Of a stretch of 49,735 bases of DNA, positions 25,092 through 33,200 are shown one piece after another (within the stretch, counting starts at the first letter, position 1; each line of letters opens with the position of its first letter). The translations under genes were made by a program, and so were the position numbers. Under the pieces are notes generated by a model. The model was not told where the DNA came from. It was given only the letters and a program-made list of their open reading frames with translations, and made no database searches. The DNA comes from B2-G16 sp964528085 (GTDB lineage Bacteria > Bipolaricaulota > Bipolaricaulia > UBA7950 > UBA9294): contig CAZGRE010000004.1 of the NCBI GenBank assembly GCA_964528085.1, forward strand, positions 1 to 49,735, read 5' to 3'.

Positions 25092-25120
25092 ATCATACCG
25101 ATTCCCATTCCCATTGTGAA
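25092..25120 (-). promoter_or_regulatory. Promoter for the NosD-like gene
   Basis: On the minus strand TTCACA (25115-25120), exactly 17 nt, then TATGAT (25092-25097); each hexamer is 5/6 to consensus. Predicted start is ~33 nt before the ATG. Confidence 0.65.
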
Positions 25121-25158
25121 GCCAACCGTACTTGGAGGAACGGACGTTTCTCTCATCA

Positions 25159-26007
25159 TTAGAGGTGGCGCTTGGGACGGTACATGTGGAGAATCCCGAT
25201 GGGAACGTTCTTCCTTCTGAATGGGATGACGAGGATCGCGCCGGCCAGGAATCCGCCGATGTGGGCAAACCAGGCGACCCCTCCCTCGGTTCCGAGCGCG
25301 CCGGCCCCGCTTATCACCTGGAGGAGGAACCAGAACCCGAGGAAGAACACGGCTGGGATGGAGACGAGGCGGATGAAGAAGAGGATCGGGATCAGGGTGA
25401 GGACGCGGGCGCGGGGGAAGAGCATGAAGTAGGCGGCGAGGATCCCGGCGATCGCCCCGGATGCGCCGATCACCGGGACGGTGCTCCCCGGAGCGATCGC
25501 GATCTGGGTGAATGAGGCAGCGGCCCCACAGACGAGGTAGAAGGTGAGAAAGCGTAACGGCCCCATCGCATCCTCGACGTTGTCGCCGAAGATCCAGAGG
25601 TAGAGCATGTTCCCGAAGAGGTGCATCACGCCGCCGTGGAGGAATAGGGAGGTCAGGATCGTCAACCAGATCGGTATCGGTATCGTCGGTGGGAGATCCT
25701 CTCCGCCGAGGAACTCGGCGGGGATCAGGGCATAACGGGAGATGAAAAGCTCGTCCTGAGCCACGGGGAACCTCGTCGTCGTCCCGGTGAACGGAGGGGG
25801 GAGGTCGAGGCGGCGCGGGATGAAGCTCGGCGGCGGATCGAGCCCCTTCTCCTCCCATGCCGTCTCCACGTATCCCCAGTCAGCGACGACCGGCGGGCGC
25901 GTTCCGATGTACCCTTGGTATAGGAAGACGAGGAGGTTGATCGCGATCAGCGCGATCGTCACAGCCGGGAACCGGCGGCTCGGGAGCATGTCGCGAATCG
26001 GGATCAT
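25159..26007 (-). CDS. Rhomboid-family intramembrane serine protease
   Basis: The 282-residue protein has about six membrane helices. The rhomboid residues are present: the HLFGNMLYLWIFGDNVEDAMG loop with N133, the catalytic serine S183 in GASGAIAG, and the catalytic histidine H249 in AHIGGFLAGA. A ~75-residue extracytoplasmic loop between helices 1 and 2 (residues ~36-110, proline-rich) is longer than in E. coli GlpG and typical of the bacterial rhomboids annotated in thermophiles. The ATG has no Shine-Dalgarno; TACCAT lies exactly 6 nt upstream. The following gene has its own promoter, so this is probably monocistronic. Confidence 0.92.
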   Translation of the reverse strand: MIPIRDMLPSRRFPAVTIALIAINLLVFLYQGYIGTRPPVVADWGYVETAWEEKGLDPPPSFIPRRLDLPPPFTGTTTRFPVAQDELFISRYALIPAEFLGGEDLPPTIPIPIWLTILTSLFLHGGVMHLFGNMLYLWIFGDNVEDAMGPLRFLTFYLVCGAAASFTQIAIAPGSTVPVIGASGAIAGILAAYFMLFPRARVLTLIPILFFIRLVSIPAVFFLGFWFLLQVISGAGALGTEGGVAWFAHIGGFLAGAILVIPFRRKNVPIGILHMYRPKRHL

Positions 26008-26013
26008 GCATTT

Positions 26014-26019
26014 ATGGTA
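26014..26019 (-). promoter_or_regulatory. Putative leaderless promoter -10 (TACCAT, 6 nt before rhomboid ATG)
   Basis: TACCAT on the minus strand, six bases before ATG, with TTGTCG 18 nt further upstream. Transcription would begin at or next to the ATG. No Shine-Dalgarno is present. Confidence 0.4.
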
Positions 26020-26046
26020 GCGGTGGTGATCAGGGCCGACAAACGA

Positions 26047-26074
26047 TTGATCGAGGCTTCATACGGGCTAAACT
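26047..26074 (+). promoter_or_regulatory. Probable promoter for the M42 peptidase operon
   Basis: TTGATC (26047-26052), 16 nt, TAAACT (26069-26074), followed by a GGGAGGAG ribosome-binding site before ATG 26097. Each hexamer is 4/6 to consensus. Confidence 0.4.
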
Positions 26075-26096
26075 ATCCCGGTTGAAGGGAGGAGAG

Positions 26097-27131
26097 ATGG
26101 ATCTACTGAAGCGGTTGAGCGAAGCGGCCGGGATCCCCGGACACGAGGGGGAGATCCGAAGGCTCATCGCGGACGAATTGAGCGGGTTCGCCGATGAGAT
26201 TGAGGTCGATCCCCTCGGGAACCTGATCGCCCACAAGCGGGGGTCCGGGCCGACGGTGTTGATCGCCGCCCACATGGACGAGATCGGGTTCATCGTAAAA
26301 CAGATCGACAAGGAGACAGGCTTCCTCTGGATCCACCCCCTCGGCGGGTTCGACGTCAAGACCCTGATCGCCCAACGGGTAGTCGTGCACACCGGAGGTG
26401 GAGATCTGATCGGGGTGATCGGGGCAAAGCCGGTCCACATCATGACCGAGGAGGAGAGGAAGAAGCTCCCCGAGATGAAGGAGCTGTTCGTCGATTTGGG
26501 CCTTCCGGCCGAGGAGGTGAAAAAGCGGGTATCAGTCGGCGATCCGGTCACCCTCCGCCAGGGGTTCATCGAGCTCGAAAGGGTCGTATCGGGGAAGGCG
26601 CTCGACGACCGTGCTGGGGTCTACATCGGGATCGAGGCGATGAAGCGGGCGAAGAGGATCGACTGCGACCTCTACTTTGTCGGGACGACGCAGGAGGAGG
26701 TCGGGCTGCGGGGGGCGCGCGTCTCCGGGTTCTCGGTTCATCCGAAGATCGGGATCGCCCTCGATACGACCCTCGCCGTCGACGTCCCCGGCGTATCGGC
26801 CGGGGAACGGATCACCGAGCTCGGGAAGGGGGTGGCGATCAAGCTGACCGACTCGGCCTCGATCTCCCATCCCGCGCTCGTCCGTGAGATGAAGCGGATC
26901 GCGAAGGAGAGGGGTATCCCTTATCAGCTCGAGATCCTCCCCCGCGGCGGGACCGACGCCGGGGCGATCCAGCTCGCTCAGGAGGGGGTGGCGGCGATCA
27001 CCCTATCCCTTCCCACCCGTTACGTCCACTCGGTCGTCGAGACCGCAGCGAAGGACGACATCGAGGCGGCGATCGATCTCCTCTCCGCTTTTCTCGAGGA
27101 GGCAGGATCGATCGACCTGGAGCTTCGATGA
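26097..27131 (+). CDS. M42-family metallo-aminopeptidase (FrvX/TET-like)
   Basis: A cytoplasmic co-catalytic two-metal aminopeptidase of 344 residues. ATG 26097 is preferred over an in-frame TTG at 26082 because GGGAGGAG sits just before it. Metal and catalytic motifs are visible: AAHMDEIGFIVK, LDDRAGVYIGIEA (bridging Asp), TQEEVGLRGA (general base and ligand), LDTTLAVDVPG, GGTDAGAIQ, and RYVHSVVE with the last histidine. M42 enzymes form large tetrahedral TET particles that trim short peptides, and are common in archaea and thermophilic bacteria. The stop overlaps the next start by ATGA, so the amidohydrolase is co-translated. Confidence 0.92.
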   Translation: MDLLKRLSEAAGIPGHEGEIRRLIADELSGFADEIEVDPLGNLIAHKRGSGPTVLIAAHMDEIGFIVKQIDKETGFLWIHPLGGFDVKTLIAQRVVVHTGGGDLIGVIGAKPVHIMTEEERKKLPEMKELFVDLGLPAEEVKKRVSVGDPVTLRQGFIELERVVSGKALDDRAGVYIGIEAMKRAKRIDCDLYFVGTTQEEVGLRGARVSGFSVHPKIGIALDTTLAVDVPGVSAGERITELGKGVAIKLTDSASISHPALVREMKRIAKERGIPYQLEILPRGGTDAGAIQLAQEGVAAITLSLPTRYVHSVVETAAKDDIEAAIDLLSAFLEEAGSIDLELR

Positions 27132-28483
27132 AGACGATCCTGCTGAAGAACTTCGATCTCGTTGCGACGATGGACGAGGCCCGCCGCGAGATCCGCGGCG
27201 GCTACGTCCTCGTCGAGGGGAACCGGATCACCGCAGTCGGGGACGGTCCGACCGGGCTCATTGCCGATGAAACGATCGACGGATCCGGGAAGGTCCTCCT
27301 CCCCGGGTTCGTCAACATCCACCATCATCTCTACCAGACCCTGTTCCGGAACGTCCCCGGAGCGGCGGATAAGAAGCTGTTCGACTGGCTCGTCTTCCTG
27401 TACGAGCGCTGGAGGGGGATCGATGAGGAGGCGGTCAGGGTCTCAGCGGCGATCGGTCTCGCCGAGCTGATCCTCTCCGGGGCGACGACGAGCTCGGATC
27501 ACTTCTACCTCTTTCCTAAAGGGCATCCTCACCTGTTCGACTCCCTGGTGGAGGGGGCGAGGCTCGTCGGGATCAGGTTCCACCCCTGCCGTGGTTCGAT
27601 GTCCCTGTCGCAGAAGGACGGAGGCCTCCCGCCCGATTCGGTCGTCCAGACCGAGGAGGAGATCCTGCGGGATTCCCAGCGGGTGATCGAGGCCTATCAC
27701 GATCCAGAGCCGCTCTCCATGCTCCGGGTCGCGCTCGCTCCCTGCTCCCCGTTCTCGGTCACGCCGGAGCTGATGCGCCGCTCGACCGAGCTCGCCGACG
27801 AGTACAACGTCCTCCTCCACACCCACCTCGCCGAGACCGCGGACGAGGAGGCGTTCTGCCTCGAGAAGTTCGGGTTCCGGCCTGTCGACTACATGGACGA
27901 GCTCGGCTGGTTGCGCGATGACGTTTGGTTCGCCCACCTCGTCCATATAAACGATTCGGACATCGAGAAGTTATCCCGCGCCGAGGTCGGGATGGCCCAC
28001 TGCCCGAGCTCGAACATGACCCTCGGTTCGGGGGTCGCCCCGGTCGCGAAGCTGAAGGGTAGCGGCGTCAAGGTCGGTCTGGCGGTCGACGGGTCGGCGA
28101 GCAACGATGCATCGAACATGATCCGCGAGGTCCGCCAGGCGATGCTCCTCCAACGGGTACGGTACGGTGCCGAGGCGTTCTCCGCCCGCGACGCCTTGTA
28201 TCTGGCCACGATGGGCGGAGCGCGGGTGTTGCATCGGGAGGATGAGATCGGCTCGATCGAGATCGGGAAGGCGGCCGACCTCATCGCGTTCGACCTCTCC
28301 GGGATCGAGTTCGCCGGCGCACACTCCGATCCGCTCGCCGCGATCGTCCACTGCGCCGCCGACCGGGTCGATCTGGCGCTGGTCGATGGAAGAGTCCTCG
28401 TGCGGGAGGGTCGGCTCGTCGATGAATCGTTCTATCGGCTCATCCCGGACCATAACCGGATCTCCCGCTCATTGATCGGCTGA
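27128..28483 (+). CDS. Amidohydrolase, probably 8-oxoguanine deaminase / ATZ-TRZ type
   Basis: A COG0402 metal-dependent deaminase of 451 residues. Metal ligands are H65-x-H67 in FVNIHHHLYQT, H231/H233 in HTHLAET, a histidine in WFAHLVHI and D321 in AVDGSASND. The pairing of LFDWLVFLY, CPSSNMTLGSG and DGSASND is what I associate with 8-oxoguanine deaminases, with hydroxyatrazine-type hydrolases as the main alternative; the substrate is therefore inferred. It overlaps the M42 gene by 4 bp and shares the A of its TGA with the ATG of the MoaD-like gene, so all three form one tightly coupled operon. Confidence 0.75.
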   Translation: MKTILLKNFDLVATMDEARREIRGGYVLVEGNRITAVGDGPTGLIADETIDGSGKVLLPGFVNIHHHLYQTLFRNVPGAADKKLFDWLVFLYERWRGIDEEAVRVSAAIGLAELILSGATTSSDHFYLFPKGHPHLFDSLVEGARLVGIRFHPCRGSMSLSQKDGGLPPDSVVQTEEEILRDSQRVIEAYHDPEPLSMLRVALAPCSPFSVTPELMRRSTELADEYNVLLHTHLAETADEEAFCLEKFGFRPVDYMDELGWLRDDVWFAHLVHINDSDIEKLSRAEVGMAHCPSSNMTLGSGVAPVAKLKGSGVKVGLAVDGSASNDASNMIREVRQAMLLQRVRYGAEAFSARDALYLATMGGARVLHREDEIGSIEIGKAADLIAFDLSGIEFAGAHSDPLAAIVHCAADRVDLALVDGRVLVREGRLVDESFYRLIPDHNRISRSLIG

Positions 28484-28852
28484 TGCGAATCGAGATCGAG
28501 ATAGGCTTTTCGTTCAAGCGCGAGCTCGGAGGCGATTTCCGTCACCTCGACCTTCCCGAGGGGACGGATGTGGAAGGGGCCCTCCGCCGGCTCGCTGAGA
28601 TCCATCCCGGTATAGCCGGGCGGCTGTTCGATCAGGAAGGGAGGATTCGAAGTTACATAAACGCGCTCATAAACGGCGGGAACGTCGTTCACCGGCGGGG
28701 ATNNNNNNNNNNNNNNNNNNNNNNNNNNNNNNNNNNNNNNNNNNNNNNNNNNNNNNNNNNNNNNNNNNNNNNNNNNNNNNNNNNNNNNNNNNNNNNNNNN
28801 NNTCACCGGCGGGGATCGTCTTACGATCCTCCCTCCGGTCGGTGGGGGGTGA
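28483..28852 (+). CDS. MoaD/ThiS-like beta-grasp sulfur-carrier protein, interrupted by assembly gap
   Basis: The gene encodes a small ubiquitin-like carrier that would be thiocarboxylated on its terminal GlyGly, as MoaD is for molybdopterin synthesis. Before the gap are 73 codons of a typical MoaD N-terminal part (IEIGFSFKRELG, EGALRRLAEIHPG, INALINGGNVV). After the gap, bases 28805-28852 read TGGDRLTILPPVGGG and stop, an excellent MoaD C-terminus with the diglycine tail. The two parts are in different frames only because the 100 Ns are a nominal length; a true gap divisible by three restores one frame. The start shares a base with the amidohydrolase stop (TGATG). It may serve the Mo/W cofactor, since aor and mobB are ~19 kb away. 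Confidence 0.82.
28689..28816. other. 100-N scaffold gap flanked by identical 14-bp ends
   Basis: Ns occupy 28703-28802. The 14 bases before the gap (TCACCGGCGGGGAT, 28689-28702) are repeated exactly after it (28803-28816). Round length and repeated ends suggest an unresolved contig join rather than a measured gap. Confidence 0.95.
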
Positions 28853-28857
28853 GGCGG

Positions 28858-28886
28858 CCGGGGAGGCCCCGGAAGGACCTCCCCGG
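28858..28886 (+). terminator. Stem-loop after the MoaD-like gene (T-poor terminator candidate)
   Basis: A 9-bp perfect stem CCGGGGAGG / CCTCCCCGG with an 11-nt loop, 5 bp past the predicted stop. No T-run follows, so it may be a Rho-associated end or an RNA-stability hairpin. The rest of 28887-29014 shows nothing recognisable. Confidence 0.4.
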
Positions 28887-29014
28887 TTGGTGTGGTGGCT
28901 ATCCGCAAGGAGGTTAAGCGGAAGGAGCGGCATCTCTGCTGCTCGATCAGAGCTTGCCCCCCGTTTGTGAATCGATTATGAAGAGGGGGTGAGCATCCGG
29001 TGTCGCCTCCGTTT

Positions 29015-29416
29015 TCAGCTAGGAAGGAGGCGTTTCGTCTTCTTCGCGACCCTTCGGGCGAAGCGTTCCTGATCGATGATGTATCGCTCGTGCGTCCCCC
29101 GCCCGATCGGCTCGAGCTCGTCCTTCGCCTCGATCGCGAACCTGAGCCTGCGGCCCTCGACTCCGATCAGCTTCGCGGTGACCGTCACCGTCATCCCCTC
29201 TGGGGTAGGAGCAAGATGCTCGAGGAGGATCGAAACCCCGACCGTCTTCTCTCCGGGAGGGAGGAGGGGATCGACCACCGCGCGCGCACACTCCTCACAG
29301 AAGCCGACGAGGACAGGGGTGGCGAGGGCATCGACGAGACCGCTCCCGTAGGAACTCGCTAGGTACCGGCGTTCGACCTTGAAGCTCTCCTCGTTCGTCA
29401 TTCCGACCTCGATCAT
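29015..29416 (-). CDS. FlK-like hotdog thioesterase
   Basis: ATG 29416 has AAGGAGG 6 nt upstream; the product has 133 residues, hotdog-domain size. The fluoroacetyl-CoA-thioesterase-like triad can be aligned: T33 in LATPVLVGF, E42 in CEECARAVVDPLL and H67 in ILLEHLAPTPEGM, followed by the long strands VTVTAKLIGVEGRRLRFAIEA. FlK relatives hydrolyse short acyl-CoAs; the true substrate is unknown, and fluoroacetate is unlikely. It starts 10 bp after the nitrilase stop and is co-transcribed with it. Confidence 0.8.
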   Translation of the reverse strand: MIEVGMTNEESFKVERRYLASSYGSGLVDALATPVLVGFCEECARAVVDPLLPPGEKTVGVSILLEHLAPTPEGMTVTVTAKLIGVEGRRLRFAIEAKDELEPIGRGTHERYIIDQERFARRVAKKTKRLLPS

Positions 29417-29426
29417 CCTCTCCTCC

Positions 29427-30218
29427 TTACAGGGCGTAGAACTCCGGCCGTCGGTCGGCGAGCTTGTCGTTGTGCGAGGTGAGGGACTTATCCCGCGCTT
29501 CCTGTGGGTCGATCTCAGCGACTCCGACCTCGGCCCGATCCGGTGAGAGGCGGACGAGGGTCTCGCCGTTCGGCGCCACGATCTGGCTCTCCCCGATGTA
29601 GCGGAGGACCCCGCCACCCCGCGCCTCCTCCCCCACGCGGTTCGCAGTGGCGGTGAACAGGCCGTTTTCGATCGCGCGGACGGTCATCGTCCGCTGGGCG
29701 AGGTTCGGGATGATCAGGTTCGCCGGATGGGCGATGACATCCGCCCCCTGCAGCGCCAGGGTCCGCGCCGCCTCGGGGAAGAGATGGTCGAAGCAGATCA
29801 TCAGCCCTACGCGGACATGGCCGATGTCGACGACGGGGAACCCGAGATCACCGGGGGAGAAGAAGCGCTTCTCCTCCCCGAATAGGTGGATCTTCCTGTA
29901 GGTTGCAAGATACCCCTCCGGTCCGACGAGGACCGATGAGTTATAGACGGTCGAGCCGGAGAGCTCGGGGAGGCCGGCGACGATGAAACACCCCATCTCG
30001 CGGCAGAACGAGGCGAGCCGTTCGGTCGTCGGGCCGTCGGGGATCGGCTCGGCGAGGGCGCGGACCTCCGCCTTTTTTACGAACTTGTAGCCGGTGGCGA
30101 AGAACTCGGGGAGGACCCACAGATCGGCCTTCTCAGCCGCGAGGGCCGAAAGTGCCTCTTCTATGTTCTCTTCCCGCTTCCCGAATCGGGGCGATGTTTG
30201 AGCGATTCCGAGGAGCAT
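29427..30218 (-). CDS. Carbon-nitrogen hydrolase (nitrilase superfamily)
   Basis: A cytoplasmic amidase-type enzyme of 263 residues with the complete catalytic triad: E38 (LWVLPEFFATG), K109 (YRKIHLF) and C142 (LMICFDHLFPE). Size and motifs fit the small omega-amidase/archaeal nitrilase-like branch; the amide substrate cannot be read from sequence. The ATG has no Shine-Dalgarno and TAACAT lies exactly 6 nt upstream. The FlK-like thioesterase follows in the same transcript. Confidence 0.88.
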   Translation of the reverse strand: MLLGIAQTSPRFGKREENIEEALSALAAEKADLWVLPEFFATGYKFVKKAEVRALAEPIPDGPTTERLASFCREMGCFIVAGLPELSGSTVYNSSVLVGPEGYLATYRKIHLFGEEKRFFSPGDLGFPVVDIGHVRVGLMICFDHLFPEAARTLALQGADVIAHPANLIIPNLAQRTMTVRAIENGLFTATANRVGEEARGGGVLRYIGESQIVAPNGETLVRLSPDRAEVGVAEIDPQEARDKSLTSHNDKLADRRPEFYAL

Positions 30219-30224
30219 GCGTCG

Positions 30225-30230
30225 ATGTTA
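30225..30230 (-). promoter_or_regulatory. Putative leaderless promoter -10 (TAACAT, 6 nt before nitrilase ATG)
   Basis: TAACAT on the minus strand, then CGACGC, then ATG. This is the same hexamer and spacing as upstream of the gene at 3230. The short gap to the previous gene leaves no room for a conventional leader. Confidence 0.4.
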
Positions 30231-30254
30231 GCCGAGGGATCAGCCGCTCGCTAG

Positions 30255-33200
30255 CTAGCCGCCGAACTCGAGGCTCGCGCTCTTAGGAGCGTAGCGGAGG
30301 ACGGCATCGGGGAATGCGGTGATCGAGGCGTAGATCCAGACCTCATCTTTACTCCGTTCGATCCCTACGCGGACGCAGTCCGCGATCTCGCGGAACAGCC
30401 CGTATTCGATCCCTTGGAATCCGAAAACGCCAGGGGTATACGTTCCGCCGATCGTCGCTCCCCACCCGCTCTCCGATTCAATCTCGGCGCTCAGCTTCAT
30501 CGACTCGATGGTGAAATCGTTCAGATTGAGCTTCGTTGCGATCCCAAGGCTTCCCCTCTCCCCCTTCCCTTCCGCCTTCAGGGTGGCGAGCTCGAACCTC
30601 TCTTCCTCCGGGAGGTACGGGATGTTCCACGCGAGCCTCAGCCTTTCTCCCTCCCAGCTTCCCTTCAGCCGCGTGGAGGTGATTACCCCTGTCAGCGGAT
30701 CGAGCTCGAAGGAGAGTCTCCAGCTCGCCCGATCCCTCCAGGAGATCCTCCCCTCGATCGGTTCGACGCCGCTCGTAAGGGAGATCCCCCCCGAGAGGGC
30801 TATGTCGATCCTCCCTTCCCGGATCAGCCTCCAACTCAAGCGGTGCTCGGCACTCACCCGGTCGAACGCGAACGGGCTCGAACCGCGGACGAGGGTGCTC
30901 ACCCAGTCGAGTTTCAGCGAGTCGCTATCGGCCGATACGGCGAGCGAGACGGTCTCTTGCTCGCTTCTCCCCTCACCCGGCTCGTCGTACCGGTAAAGGT
31001 CGAGCGATACGATCGGCGCGATCTCAAACCCGCCGATATCGAACGGATCGATCGTCGCTTCGAGGCTCCCGCTCAGCCTCAGGCTTTCGCTCAGCATCCC
31101 TTCTGTCGATTCGCGGAACCAACCGGCGCTCAGCGCCGGGCGGATGGAGATCCCGTGGAACCGATATCCGGTGAGGGAAAGGCTCACCTCCGGGATCCGC
31201 TCCTCGATCCGATCGGATCCCTCCTCTGTCCTCCGCTCGACGGTGAGCGTGATCTCCCCCCAGTCACGCTTTCCCTCAAGATCGAACGCGAACGAGAGAT
31301 CCTCGCTTCCATCGGCGTTCTCGTAGTCGAACAGCCCCCTTCCGCTCCAACCGGGGGAAAGATCGATCTCATGCGAGAGGGCAAGCTCGACCCGCCTTTC
31401 CCCGACCTTCGCTGGGAAGTAGTACGCCGATATCCGGCCGCTCCCGAGTCCGGCGGAGTATCTGAGCTCCCCCCCGATCCCGAGCTCGAGGAACCGGGAG
31501 AAGAAGTCGAGAAGGACCGTTCCGTACAGGTTCTCGCTCATGAAGAACGGGATGCTCCACTTTACGAACCAGCCGTGGATGTAGCTCTTACCGATCGCCG
31601 GGAAGAGCGGGCTTGCGAGGGTCTCCTCCAATGGCCGGACATAGAGCGGGAGCCAGAAGGCTGGCACCCCGGCGACGTAGGCGGTGAGACCGAACGCGAC
31701 GAGGAGCTTCTCCGGGTAGAGGAGGATCCGGTCGGCGCTGATCGTGTACGGTTGACGGTGAAGCGGGAGGGGGGAGCAGGCGCAGGTCGTGAGCTCCGCC
31801 CGCTCCGCTTCGAGTAGTCTCACCCCCCCTTCCTCGTCGAACGTCACCGCTCCCCGTTCGCCGCGGAAGTAGATCGTCTCCTCCTCCCCGATCGAGTTCG
31901 TGAACCGGCTCTGGCCGTGAAATAGGCTCGCTTCCATCCGCCTCGTCCTAACCTCTCCATCTCTTTCCACGAGATCGGCGGTGATCGCCTCCCCGACAAG
32001 CGAGAATCGATCGGCCGACTGAAGGTCGATCGAGCCGCGCGCTTCGAGCCGCCACCCCTCGTCTCCCTTGACGAGGTCGAGCCTGTCGGCCTTGAGCCTG
32101 CTCCCCTCGAACGAGGCGACGACCCCCCCTTCGGCGTGGATCTCGCTCCGATCGGAGGAGATGAAGAGCTCCTCGCACTCGAGGTGAAACGGCAACCCCT
32201 CCCCGTCCGCCGCGAACGGGACGAGGAGCAGGAGGAGGAAGAGGGTCAGCCGCGAGCGGAGTCGGCTCAGGGAGTCGCGGTAGGCGAGGCGATCGACGCG
32301 GAGGAAGAGGAACAGGCCGATTCCGCCGAAGATGAGGTCGGGGATCCAGGCGGCGAGCCCCGGGTCCATCGCCCCCCGCCGGCCGAGCGTCTGCGTCCAC
32401 CAGAGGACCCCTTGGAAGACGGCGACGAGGACGAGGCCGATGACGATACCCACCGCCCTGCTCCGCGGGCCGAACGCGAGGCTGACCGCCCCACCGAGGA
32501 GGACGAAGACTACCGTCGCCAGGGGGAGCGAGAACTTCAGGTGGGCCTCCACGACGTACTCATCGACCCGCTGTCCGTTCTCCCTTCCTTGAGCGATCCG
32601 CTCCCTCAGCTCGGAGATTCCCATCTCTGCCGGGGTGCGTGAACCGGATATGACCTCCTCCACCCCCTCGTTCAACGGGATCGTCAGGCGGTCGAACCCT
32701 CCCGAGTAGACGAGGAGCCCGTCCGAATCGAACCCGTAGACGTTCCCCTCCCCCAGCTCCCAGGCCGTCCCGGTCCAGCGCCCCTCTGCTGCCGTGATCA
32801 TCGTCAGCCTCGTCCCGGCTTGGGGGAAGAGGCTACCGGTGGTGTCGTAGATCTGTATCCCATACAGCGTTCGGCTCTCTTCGTCGTAGCGGCGGACGTA
32901 GAAGAACCGGTTGTTCGGCCCCTTAAAGAAGGCGTTCGAGGTGATACGCGGTGCCCCTTGCCGGAAGATCACCCCGCGGAGGACGGCTTGATAGGCGTGC
33001 TCGGACACGGGGACGACGAAGTTGTAGATTGCGAAGTCGATGGCGCTGATCAGGACGGCGGCGATGATCAGCGGCAACAGGAGCCGCCGGAGGGGGATCC
33101 CGATCGATTCGAACGCGACAATCTCCCGGTCGTGTCCGAGCCTGCCAAGGCCGAGGAAGGTGGCGAACAGCCCGGCCATCGGAACGGCGACGACGAGTAG

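Noticed and set aside
28858..28886. Strong intrinsic terminator after the MoaD-like gene
   Set aside because: The stem is perfect but no T-run follows, so I list it only as a weak terminator candidate.
28805..28917. Alternative C-terminus of the MoaD-like protein ending at 28917
   Set aside because: It arises from taking the 100 Ns as a true length. The other frame gives the family C-terminus with a diglycine tail and stops at 28852.
32200..32300. Two separate genes (lptF/G and lptD) in this stretch
   Set aside because: There is no stop, ATG, GTG or TTG between the last permease helix and the end of the signal-like segment; codon use is even across the join.
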